Shown here piece by piece: positions 53,501 through 61,606 of a stretch of DNA of 64,000 bases (its first letter is position 1; each line of letters begins with the position of its first letter). The position numbers and the translations under genes are program-made. The notes under the pieces were generated by a model. It saw only the letters and a program-made list of their open reading frames with translations. It had not been told where the DNA came from and ran no database searches. Source of the stretch: Psychroflexus curvus (GTDB lineage Bacteria > Bacteroidota > Bacteroidia > Flavobacteriales > Flavobacteriaceae); the NCBI RefSeq assembly GCF_020164585.1, contig NZ_JAIQZF010000005.1, positions 1 to 64,000 on the forward strand, in the 5' to 3' direction.

Positions 53501-54497
53501 GATACTCATGATATGGCATTCGTATAGTAGAATATTCCTCAAAACTAAATTGCATCGCCCAATTAATGCTTGGAAAGTTTCTGTATTTAAAATTTTTCTG
53601 TGGTCTTGATTTTATTTTTTCAATTTCCTTCTCTGGTCCAAAATGAGGTATTTCAGATGATTTTTGTTTTCTATTTACTAGCCCGGCACCTACCACTAGA
53701 TATTGTTGTTCCTCTTCTGTAATAGGATTTGAAAATTTAGCATACATAAAGGCAATACTTTTGCCTTCATCTATTTTAGCATTGAACCTGGGTATACGTG
53801 TCTCTTCTAGGTTTTTAGGGTAGGCACCGCTTTCTTTTTGTTCTTTTTTTGATCGTGTAAATGATACCGAGAAAGGCCAGCTATACATTGACCTAGCTGG
53901 AAGTTCTTCTTCAATATTTTTTAATCCTGGTGCTGCTGGATTGTCGTGTTTTGCTTTAATAGGGTCTTTACCAAAAAGGTTTGCAGACCAAAAACAAGGT
54001 GGTAAATAATCAATATTCTTTAATAATTTTCCCCTATTGACTATTTCATCATCTATATTTTCATCCTTGCGTTTTCTAATACGTTCTGATAGTAAGGAAT
54101 GAAATCCGTTGCAGTAGGTGTTATTCTCCGGATCTTTACAAATGGTACCATTCCATTTGTTATCATGCCAAGCTACACGAAGAGTTAGATGTTTTAAAGG
54201 TATTTTATAGCTATTATCTTGTAATAGTTCTGATGTCTTTTCATCTTTTTCATCATCTTCTGCAGATTGATCTAATTGTTCAACCAAATTTAACACCCAC
54301 CTTATCATGCGGTCACCAAAGTACTTAGAAATGCCTGCTTTTTTTTTGGCATCCATTAAAGCCCCTATATTCTTAAATCCTAACTTTTTTTCTTTTGCAA
54401 GTTCTATGTATTCATCCCACTCTTCGACAGAATATGCATCAAAATCTGCACGCATAATGTCCAGGTCATAAGGATCGTTTATATCGTAATTAGCCAT
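50511..54497 (-). CDS. RecD-like SF1 helicase with C-terminal nuclease-like domain
   Basis: A 1328-residue protein. The first ~740 residues have no motif I recognise. The SF1B (RecD/Pif1-like) helicase follows: Walker A GSAGSGKSFEVL near 760, VIVDETSMVDLL near 840, VGDPNQLPAIG near 860, and AITIHKSQGSGF near 1110 with LIYTALTRTKKS. The last ~100 residues contain VDFTIYTKNETWYWEH and a later KTKRYQ, the D..EH..K pattern of nuclease domains attached to helicases. It lies inside the type I operon between GmrSD-like and hsdR genes (gaps of 1-3 bp). A role in processing cut or replicating phage DNA is inference. Confidence 0.75.
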   Translation of the reverse strand: MANYDINDPYDLDIMRADFDAYSVEEWDEYIELAKEKKLGFKNIGALMDAKKKAGISKYFGDRMIRWVLNLVEQLDQSAEDDEKDEKTSELLQDNSYKIPLKHLTLRVAWHDNKWNGTICKDPENNTYCNGFHSLLSERIRKRKDENIDDEIVNRGKLLKNIDYLPPCFWSANLFGKDPIKAKHDNPAAPGLKNIEEELPARSMYSWPFSVSFTRSKKEQKESGAYPKNLEETRIPRFNAKIDEGKSIAFMYAKFSNPITEEEQQYLVVGAGLVNRKQKSSEIPHFGPEKEIEKIKSRPQKNFKYRNFPSINWAMQFSFEEYSTIRMPYHEYLEEADKLNTEDRDGFMDKIKVAISEPELEWCFKYVAMDIGDDETIYVLTKMRKALISCKDDGVLPRKDMQERVDKVEQLLHHAWETRSYFPGFTSISRVLLNKTNEPKFPLEQFYEDFKLEENKDEEALIAILKKPSSKSWAIKYKNGINELKDRLEQRDYSFEQFLSLCMLNLKPFQFERVLQGKLKLTKDWYRDFDEVKRSHSVLDIIENPYELYEDYDYYPDSHDDVYGEELDAPIDLFKIDIAYFPDTRFVPRTDLQRSINFVDKRRIRALILRHLKTLENTGDCFTTAELLQKAITNYPLYYEIGEDYMLPENFFYPLEADYANHFQEEPKKIVLLEENDTMYYYLSEVYDAEKYVEKSVSELLRGSKNNEKYLNLSNYIHKSFITLKNVIGEKFDEDLFKKERQQLYTNIFKERLFIVAGSAGSGKSFEVLKIIQHLNEQENQKYLLLAPTGKAALRLSSDKDFENIQAFTIDKFINDVKNRKIKQQDIKAFKNVIVDETSMVDLLKFKRLLEIFNFDDPSFKRLILVGDPNQLPAIGYGRVLADLLNYLSTNKDYQNNFIQLESNCRSELKKNEVLRLAEAFKVNVKDDIHFDLKTKFDNKNTEISEGFRARYWSNKDELFKSLTEEFDRLTQDYEGDLNERLNQILGLNKNGSIKNNDIDIENFQILSPYHSEYSGASKINDFIQSRFKNDLKYDLRKNLFKESDKLLRTKNYYNKKKLELSNGTLGLIKADKGEKFYYKTGQSLDSMSFNDIRSSEIEFFELAYAITIHKSQGSGFNHLFLVIPSRFGLLSKELIYTALTRTKKSITLFIQSSSDEKKSVLERASERSFSASRKTSLLLDKPYRFYDLEPESGIYVESRVELLIYHILMNKRDELGEEKFNFDYEVKPIVEGKEVNIKVDFTIYTKNETWYWEHLGLLSQRKYVWTWKELKTKRYQEAGIWDQVITTDERNGISPSKIETIVELIIKNRVDTEDKYDQYSKHHFYLR

Positions 54498-54500
54498 ACT

Positions 54501-56165
54501 TTAACTTATTAGGTTTGGGTTCCAGTATCTCTTTGCAAAAGCAACAATATTATTTTGGCGATTTTTTATTTCTGTATCTGACCAATTATTTTTATAAGGT
54601 TCTAATTCCTGTCTTTGAATTAAAACAGAATTTGTCGGTCTATTGCTAGGTAAATTATTACTATCACTAGAGTTTCTTCCTCTAGTAGCCAAAACTAGAT
54701 TGCCGACATTATTTAGAAACTTTTCTTTAAATTCTTCTGAGTAATCAATACCTTCAGGATTTTGAGGAGTCCAATGATCTAAGGTGTTCTGTAAATTGAA
54801 TTTCCCATAAGCATTCACAAAATCATTATAACTCATCCCTGGTTCAGGTATCCTACTTCTTAGGTCGTTTTCATATTTCCACAATAAATAACGTGTCGAC
54901 TTAAAATAATGATAATTCCCTTTTAGACGACTTTCAAAATCTCCTGTGAAATTCCAATAATCCTTGAACCCATGATTAGCATGATATAATAATTTACCTT
55001 CTAATTTTAGTATGTCATTATTATAAACTAGAGCGATTTTATGCAACAAATTAGTTCTATAATTACCTACTGTATATTCCATTTTAAACAGAATAATTTC
55101 TGTTAAACGTAATACTCTCTTAATCTGTATTAGGTCATGATAATGAAACAGTTTTAAAACTAGTGGAAAAGCATTGTATTGATCTAAATATAATATATCT
55201 CCTAAAAGGCCTTCCTTATTTTTAAATCTTTGAATTGTTATAACATTTGAAAAGCTCTTTTTTAAACCTACCGTAAAATCTTTTATCCAATTGCTTTTAT
55301 CATCTTGTTTTTTTAATGCTTTTTTGACCCGTTCTAGGGATGTATCGTTATTTGAAATGAATGCAATTGTGTGATAATTTAAAACTTGATCTTCATCAGC
55401 TATTTTTATTAATTCTAAAGATTGATAAATAGATTCAAACTCTTTTTCTATATAAGAGATATCACCATTAGGATTCTTACCAGAGATGGCACAATCTAAA
55501 TAAATATTGAACATCAAAAACGACTTTAGCTTCTCTAACTCAGTAAGGTCTTTCCCTCTGTCATTTTGAAAAGTAAATAGTTGCGTTGCTTCTGCTTTAT
55601 CTGATACAGAATCTGTAGTTATTTTAGCATTTTCAATTAAATCTTTCCATCCTATGATATCGAGAATTGAAACATCATTTTTATCAAACTCAGTAGTAAA
55701 ATAGTCAAAAGCTTCTAATATTCTTTTTCTAGATCTTGTATCTGCTTTATCTTCAATTTGTCTAATAATTATGTTTTCAAAAAAATTATTATCATAAGTA
55801 ACCGTTGCATATTTTTGGTCGCCATCTGTATTTATTAAATACTCATTGTAAATGTTAGTAGCTACAGTTTCATAATCTTTAAGGTCTTTAATTTTATTAT
55901 AAACACAACTTAAAAATATAACTATAGTTGTAAGTCTTTGTTGACCATCTATGATCCAAAACTTGTTTTTAATATACTCATCTTCTTCAAATAAAAAATG
56001 GCCAAAATGGTATTGATCTACCGATTTAGGATGCTCTTTTATATCTTTAAAAAACTGCTTGATTTGTTTATCTCTTTCCCAAGAATAAGCTCTTTGGTAA
56101 TTGGGAACCGCAAATAAATTTTTTCTAGGACTAAATATGTCGCTAATGGTAGATCTATAATCCAT
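54501..56165 (-). CDS. GmrSD-like protein (DUF262 + DUF1524)
   Basis: A 554-residue single-chain GmrSD/SspE-type protein. The DUF262 part has V20-P-N-Y-Q-R25, AYSWERDKQ and FWIIDGQQRLTTIV (nucleotide-binding, ParB-like). The C-terminal DUF1524 HNH-like part has LDHWTPQNPEG with later N and H/N residues (NNVGNLVLATRGRNSSDSN). Relatives cut modified DNA using an NTP, or nick phage DNA in phosphorothioate systems. Its place between hsdS and the helicase (gaps of 1-3 bp) means it is made with the type I enzyme and could attack phages that escape by base modification. Confidence 0.8.
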   Translation of the reverse strand: MDYRSTISDIFSPRKNLFAVPNYQRAYSWERDKQIKQFFKDIKEHPKSVDQYHFGHFLFEEDEYIKNKFWIIDGQQRLTTIVIFLSCVYNKIKDLKDYETVATNIYNEYLINTDGDQKYATVTYDNNFFENIIIRQIEDKADTRSRKRILEAFDYFTTEFDKNDVSILDIIGWKDLIENAKITTDSVSDKAEATQLFTFQNDRGKDLTELEKLKSFLMFNIYLDCAISGKNPNGDISYIEKEFESIYQSLELIKIADEDQVLNYHTIAFISNNDTSLERVKKALKKQDDKSNWIKDFTVGLKKSFSNVITIQRFKNKEGLLGDILYLDQYNAFPLVLKLFHYHDLIQIKRVLRLTEIILFKMEYTVGNYRTNLLHKIALVYNNDILKLEGKLLYHANHGFKDYWNFTGDFESRLKGNYHYFKSTRYLLWKYENDLRSRIPEPGMSYNDFVNAYGKFNLQNTLDHWTPQNPEGIDYSEEFKEKFLNNVGNLVLATRGRNSSDSNNLPSNRPTNSVLIQRQELEPYKNNWSDTEIKNRQNNIVAFAKRYWNPNLIS

Positions 56166-56166
56166 A

Positions 56167-57390
56167 TTAATTATTATAATTTTCTCTTGGCTCTGCAGCC
56201 ATATTTAATTGGTTTTCTTCTAACTGTAAATCTTCCACAGATAACTTACCGCTTATTAAACGTGGTAATAATAAATCTCTGGTATCTTGAAGGATTTGGT
56301 TTTTATCTTTTAAGATTAATGTCTCATCTAACATTGAATCTGTAATACTTTCAAATTTTTTAAGTAAGCTCTCTATTGGAAGAGCAATCTTCATAAACTT
56401 AGTAGAACCACTTGCGTGAAGTATGGTTGTTCCAGCAGCATGTGCTTGAATTGTTCCTTGAATATTAGCAGACAGCAACGTGAAATATGCAAAGCTTCTT
56501 TTTATTAAATCTGTTTTATAAACTATTTTACGTAATCCTGAGGAATAACAACCTTCTAAACCCATAGCAACTTTTCCAACAGTACCATCAAGAGTTATTA
56601 AAATGTCATCTTTCCTTACATACTTATCTTTAGAAAGTCCTTTTTTTATGAAAATATTACTATCTCTACTTCCTAAATCTCCAACTCGTAAAAACGGCAC
56701 ATAATTGTCATCCAAAGGTTCAGATTCATAATTTTTACTACCAGGTTCTACTCCTTTTTCAAAATCAATAAACTTATCTAATCTAACTTTCTCCCACCCC
56801 TCAGGAATAGCACCTTTTGTTCCATGAGGCACTTCCTTACCATCTTTATCAAAGAATTTGGTGTCTTCATAACCAGGAAAACGAAAGCGTACAAACCACT
56901 CTTTGTAGATTTCCTCTGCCATGTCTTCTAATAGCTTAATGCGTTGGTTGTTGTTTTCTATTAAATCATCATAAGCTGAAAGGATTGAGGCTATTTTATC
57001 TTGAATATATCTGATAGGAATTTTAACCTTAACTCCATATAAAATATTCCTATTCAAAGATGGTTGTGCGCTACCCGAATTTAGATTTGAAAAATCATTT
57101 GCTTTTAAAAAATAGTAAACAAATTTTTCATTATTCCCTTTAAAGTCTTTTACATATAAACAGGCATTGTGCGGCCAAAAGGGCTTATCTATAAAAAAAG
57201 CTTTAGCTATTGAAGCACCACTTCTACCAATTGTTACACCTGGTGAATTGGCCTTATAAATATGATGATAACCATTTATACCTGCTGAACCAACAACTGG
57301 ATAAATCCCAAAAGTCCTTTCTGACTCAGGTAGGTCATGACCTCTTTGAATTGCTATAAAATCCCGAAATTTCATTTCTCTAAAACTCAT
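56167..57390 (-). CDS. hsdS: Type I specificity subunit (second system)
   Basis: A 407-residue HsdS with two target-recognition domains. The first is followed by the conserved helix IPIRYIQDKIASILSAYDDLIENNNQRIKLLEDMAEEIY near 130-165 (the NNQRI.LLE...EEIY block is a family hallmark). The second domain has GDLGSRDSN and VGKVAMGLEG, followed by a matching C-terminal helix with LILKDKNQILQDTRDLLLPRLISG. Its start shares one base with the hsdM stop. The frame is intact. Confidence 0.92.
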   Translation of the reverse strand: MSFREMKFRDFIAIQRGHDLPESERTFGIYPVVGSAGINGYHHIYKANSPGVTIGRSGASIAKAFFIDKPFWPHNACLYVKDFKGNNEKFVYYFLKANDFSNLNSGSAQPSLNRNILYGVKVKIPIRYIQDKIASILSAYDDLIENNNQRIKLLEDMAEEIYKEWFVRFRFPGYEDTKFFDKDGKEVPHGTKGAIPEGWEKVRLDKFIDFEKGVEPGSKNYESEPLDDNYVPFLRVGDLGSRDSNIFIKKGLSKDKYVRKDDILITLDGTVGKVAMGLEGCYSSGLRKIVYKTDLIKRSFAYFTLLSANIQGTIQAHAAGTTILHASGSTKFMKIALPIESLLKKFESITDSMLDETLILKDKNQILQDTRDLLLPRLISGKLSVEDLQLEENQLNMAAEPRENYNN

Positions 57391-59495
57391 TAAACTAAAT
57401 CTTTGAGATTACTAGAAATAAGATTTTCTTTATCAATTGAAATCAAATTCAATTCTTCAAGTAATACTCTTCTTTCATTTATTATTTTTTTAAATTCTGA
57501 TTCCGATAAATTATCTTCTTCAACCTCAATACCAACATATCGTCCCGCATTTAACGAATAATCTTGTTCTTCTGCGTATTCCGTTTCATCAGCCATTTTA
57601 CACAAGCCAGTCACATCTTCATATTTTGCTTCTGGAAAACGGCTTTGAAGCCACTTAATGTTAGTAAGCCAATACGTAGCTTGATCAGTAGCTTCCAGAT
57701 ATAACCTAAAGGAGTCTTCTAGATGTTTATCTGCTTTAGATAAGTTATTAGTTACCCAAATCTTATCGCTTTTAAGTTTTAAGTTTTTGTCTGCGAGTTT
57801 ATAGAGTTCTAAAACTTTATTAATGTCTTTTTTGAAAGACTCAGCGATATTTTTGGTTTGGTTTACTTGCTGCTCTATACGTTTAGCTGTTTCTAATTGG
57901 CTGTCGTTATCTAAAGACACATCTTCAACAATTATCGCTCCTGAAACTACTCTTTCAATTTGGGTGTGATTAAAATCTTCTAAAACATTAAAGAAATCGG
58001 CTTCAGCTAAAGCTTTCTTTTTGGCAGGTGTACGCTTTTCGCCTTTGGTTTCCTTAAAGTAGGCTTTTAAGTTTTTTACTAAACCATCTAACTGCTGTAC
58101 AAGCGCTTCTTGGTAAGGTGTAATTTTTGCAAAAGCACTTAGCGCTTCTTTTATATAAGATCCTATTAATTCTAAATAACGTTCAGTTTCACCGCGATAT
58201 AAGCGTACAATAGCAGCTAAATTTTGTTGATGCTCTGTAGTCCACTCTCTATGTGCACGGTCTATTTGATTATAGACATTACGCGCATCTAAAAACAAGA
58301 TTTTGTCTTTGCGGTCTGTATGTACTTTTTGCTTATCAAAAAACCATAAAGTAGCCGGTAAGGTTACGGTTAGAAACATATTGGTTGGCATACTTACCAT
58401 ACAATCTACAATGCCAGAATCTACAATCTTTTTTCGGATGTCGTATTCAGAGTGGCTTGCATCACTAGCAGAATTTGGCATCAAGAAACCTGCGCGACCT
58501 TTTTCATTTAATGAGGTTGCAAACAATGAAATCCACAAATAATTAGCATCTGAGATGTTATCGCTTTTGCCTTTACTTTTTGGTAGTCCAAAATTATAAA
58601 AACGCTTGTCATTTTTAACTGTAGCTTCTTTTACAGATTTCACGTTAAACGGTGGATTAGCCATAACGAAATCAAACTTTCCAAAACCATCGTAAGGATC
58701 ATTATCGTAAGAGTTGGTTTCAGTAATTTCACCACGTAAATTATGAACGAGTAAGTTCATTTTTGCTAAACGAACGGTTTCGCCCATATATTCTTGACCG
58801 TAAACATAAATATCATTCAGGTCATGGCCTTCATGAGCTATAAAATCGGCCGATTGTACGAACATCCCACCAGAACCACAGGCAGGATCATAGATTTTGC
58901 CTTTGTAAGGCTCTATAACTTCAACTATAAAACGTACAACGGAAGTCGGTGTAAAGAACTCTCCTCCTTTTTGGCCTTCACTCATAGCAAATTTGCCCAA
59001 GAAGTACTCATAGATTTTACCAAAAATATCTCCAGATGCATCCTTAGGTATATCTGAAAAGGTTTTTAATAATTCTGGTAAAATATCATCTTTCTTTTTC
59101 TCAATATCAAAATAAGAATCAGTTGGTAATACATCTTGAAATTTGGCATCCTGAAACTTCTCAATGCCTTTCATTGCGTCACGTAATGCTTCTGCTCTTT
59201 TATTACCAGATAGCTTTAATAAGTAATCATATCGTGCATTGTCTGGCAAATAAAAACCACATTTCGCCAAGGCGATCTGTTGTATGGTCCGTTCCATCCT
59301 AGTCCCTTTTTCTTTCTTGTATGTTTCTAGAATCTCAGGTTCATGCTGGCTATATTTATTTTCAGCAAATTTCAAAAAAATCAAACCTAATACTGGAACT
59401 GCATAATCTGATGCTTTTAGACCGCCATGAGCCCTTAAAGCATTAGCAGAATCCCAGAGCTTGCTTTCCAGTTCTTTTAATTGGTCGTTTGTCAT
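57390..59495 (-). CDS. hsdM: Type I methyltransferase subunit (second system)
   Basis: A 701-residue HsdM. An N-terminal helical domain is followed by FFTPTSVVRFIVEV, motif I DPACGSGGMFVQS and motif IV NPPFNV, all intact, so N6-adenine methylation is expected. The C-terminal ~250 residues are helical and longer than in short HsdM proteins. It heads the five-gene operon. The ~250 bp before it, up to 59745, should hold the promoter. Unlike the first system's hsdM, nothing is broken. Confidence 0.94.
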   Translation of the reverse strand: MTNDQLKELESKLWDSANALRAHGGLKASDYAVPVLGLIFLKFAENKYSQHEPEILETYKKEKGTRMERTIQQIALAKCGFYLPDNARYDYLLKLSGNKRAEALRDAMKGIEKFQDAKFQDVLPTDSYFDIEKKKDDILPELLKTFSDIPKDASGDIFGKIYEYFLGKFAMSEGQKGGEFFTPTSVVRFIVEVIEPYKGKIYDPACGSGGMFVQSADFIAHEGHDLNDIYVYGQEYMGETVRLAKMNLLVHNLRGEITETNSYDNDPYDGFGKFDFVMANPPFNVKSVKEATVKNDKRFYNFGLPKSKGKSDNISDANYLWISLFATSLNEKGRAGFLMPNSASDASHSEYDIRKKIVDSGIVDCMVSMPTNMFLTVTLPATLWFFDKQKVHTDRKDKILFLDARNVYNQIDRAHREWTTEHQQNLAAIVRLYRGETERYLELIGSYIKEALSAFAKITPYQEALVQQLDGLVKNLKAYFKETKGEKRTPAKKKALAEADFFNVLEDFNHTQIERVVSGAIIVEDVSLDNDSQLETAKRIEQQVNQTKNIAESFKKDINKVLELYKLADKNLKLKSDKIWVTNNLSKADKHLEDSFRLYLEATDQATYWLTNIKWLQSRFPEAKYEDVTGLCKMADETEYAEEQDYSLNAGRYVGIEVEEDNLSESEFKKIINERRVLLEELNLISIDKENLISSNLKDLV

Positions 59496-59745
59496 CTTTT
59501 AATCTATATTTTATTATGAATTTTTTAGTCTATCAATAATCTTAACGCTTTTAAGTCAGCTTTTTGAAAATTTAAATTTTAAAAAGACGTTTTCACAAAT
59601 CACATAAATGAGTTTGGTAATAAAGAGATGAGGAGTAGGATAGATTTTCATAGATGATTCAGTTTTGGTTAATGCTGAACAAGGCTTAAAACTAGCAATT
59701 TTGAATTGTTATCCTATCAAGTTAGTCGAAAAACTTTATCCTCAT

Positions 59746-60636
59746 TCACTCCATTTCATTTTCAACCTCAGTATACCTCTCCATTATACGTTCAGATTTA
59801 GATAGCAGGGGCATCAGTCCTTTTTCCAGCTCAATCACCTCCCCCAATTTTTCGTACTGCTTATCGGTCATAAGACGAGTTTTGATAGAATCGATATCAG
59901 ACTGTACAGCTTCAAACCTGGACCTCAGCAGATGAATATCTTCCAGAAAAAAGGAATTAGAATACCGGACCGAGGATTGTACCAACACCTGTCGCTTAAA
60001 GGCATGGTAGGCCTTAAGGATCTGGTTGATGCCTGCTGGCTCAATGCGTTTTAGCCGGTATTTAGGGATCTTGATATAGATTTTTCGGGCTCTGGCTGTG
60101 GCGGCGAACGGCCCAAAAGCATTAAGCTGATTTAAGTGTAAATCATCTTCAAAGTACTTAAACGTATCGTTGAAAATAATCACGTCCGGATTTAATTCAT
60201 GTATCTGTTTTTGAATAAGTCCCTTGTATTCTTTATAGTATTTATAATAGTCAGGATCTTCGGTCCTGTGACCATCGGAGACTTTTTTGATGCAGATACA
60301 GGCCATGTGTCTTAATGCATTGGCATAGTCGCTCGCCGGGTTTGGGATGTGCTTATCCAGGGTGTATAAGTCATTTAAAACTGGGTAGGACACTCTGTTG
60401 ATGTCAGAAAAAAAATCCTTAAAGCCTTGTCTAATCAAGAAGGACGTATGAATTTTCCTTAGGTGTTCACGGAGATCAAAAGCCTCCCATTTCTCTAAAT
60501 GGGAGACATCTTTCAATATCCATAAAATTTTTACAGGAGCCTGTACATAGGACGTCAGATGTACCACCCCATCGTATATGGGTTCTCCCCGTAGTTGTTT
60601 AGCTATTGCTTTTATGTCGTCTTCAAAGGTTTTCAT
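59746..60636 (-). CDS. Protein of unknown function, uracil-DNA-glycosylase-like pattern
   Basis: A 296-residue protein. Strands APVKILWILKDVS (about 32-44) and NPDVIIFNDTFKYF (about 148-161) recall the beta-alpha-beta core of uracil-DNA-glycosylase-like proteins, with a possible catalytic loop just after the first strand. The C-terminal ~90 residues are a long coiled coil (SRFEAVQSDIDSIKTRLM). The fold call is tentative. It is 65 bp downstream of the WYL gene and on the same strand, so it is likely the third gene of the AAA/WYL module. A role in recognising altered bases would fit but is inference. Confidence 0.4.
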   Translation of the reverse strand: MKTFEDDIKAIAKQLRGEPIYDGVVHLTSYVQAPVKILWILKDVSHLEKWEAFDLREHLRKIHTSFLIRQGFKDFFSDINRVSYPVLNDLYTLDKHIPNPASDYANALRHMACICIKKVSDGHRTEDPDYYKYYKEYKGLIQKQIHELNPDVIIFNDTFKYFEDDLHLNQLNAFGPFAATARARKIYIKIPKYRLKRIEPAGINQILKAYHAFKRQVLVQSSVRYSNSFFLEDIHLLRSRFEAVQSDIDSIKTRLMTDKQYEKLGEVIELEKGLMPLLSKSERIMERYTEVENEME

Positions 60637-60701
60637 TTTAAATTTTACTGATGATTTGAGGCTTATAATGAATTAGATGTATTTAGATTATGACTTAGAA
60701 C

Positions 60702-61601
60702 TCACTCATACATATTCAAAACTTTATCAGCATTCCAAGCCATTTGCTTGCGTAACTGTTCTGGCTGCATAACTTTGAGATCATAACCAAACGAACGCAG
60801 TTCCATATAAAAATCATGAGTGATGTACAACTGAAGAGATATTCTAAATTCCTCATCATTATCAATGATGATTTCTTGCGTGTGATGCAAGGGCAAAGTC
60901 TTGATGTATTTCCCTTGAAATGGAGTAAAGGATAAAATGATATGTTCAGGAGATTTGGCGTTAGGTCCTACAACGCCAAAACAATACCTGAAATGTTCTG
61001 TTACACTAAAATCAGCTGGCTTTTGAAATTTAGCTTTAGTGATTTCTAAATCTGTTAACCGGTCAAGTCCAAAGCTTTTAATGACCTCATCTTTTTGATC
61101 CCTGGCAATAATGTACCAGCGATTTTTAAATTCCTTTAGCGCATAAGGCTCTACGATGCGTTCACTTGTGTGCTCGTCCCAAAATTTTTTATGGTTGAAT
61201 TTTATCAAGAACTTATTCTTTATCGCATGCAACAGCCCATACAGGTGTTCTGTGCCTTGTGGCTTTCGGTTTTCAAAGTGAATGTGTTCCGATAGCCGGT
61301 CGGTAATGTTAAGGGCATTGAAGATATCAAAGGCTTCCAGCACCCTGCCCTTGACATCAGGCTGGTCTTCAAAATCGATATAGTACCTTTTGAGTGAAAA
61401 ATCATATTCAATCTCGATGTTATAGATGGAACTGATATCCTTAACGTCCCGCTGGAAGGTACGTTTGGAAATATTGAAGTCGTAGTCCTGCAACTCCGAT
61501 TCGAAGGCTAGTTTCTCCTGAATTTCCTTAAAGGTTGAAGCTCGCTTTCTCAGGGTGTTGATGATGATATTATATCTGCTGATGGATTCTTTCTTTGACA
61601 T
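60702..61601 (-). CDS. WYL-domain transcriptional regulator (module 3)
   Basis: A 299-residue protein. N-terminal winged helix (YNIIINTLRKRASTFKEI) and WYL domain at about 130-210 (FLIKFNHKKF, VEPYALKEFKNRWYIIARD). Only 5 bp separate it from the AAA ATPase stop codon, so it is co-transcribed with that gene. It probably represses its own operon. No palindrome like the one in module 1 is seen near it. Confidence 0.83.
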   Translation of the reverse strand: MSKKESISRYNIIINTLRKRASTFKEIQEKLAFESELQDYDFNISKRTFQRDVKDISSIYNIEIEYDFSLKRYYIDFEDQPDVKGRVLEAFDIFNALNITDRLSEHIHFENRKPQGTEHLYGLLHAIKNKFLIKFNHKKFWDEHTSERIVEPYALKEFKNRWYIIARDQKDEVIKSFGLDRLTDLEITKAKFQKPADFSVTEHFRYCFGVVGPNAKSPEHIILSFTPFQGKYIKTLPLHHTQEIIIDNDEEFRISLQLYITHDFYMELRSFGYDLKVMQPEQLRKQMAWNADKVLNMYE

Positions 61602-61606
61602 GCTAG

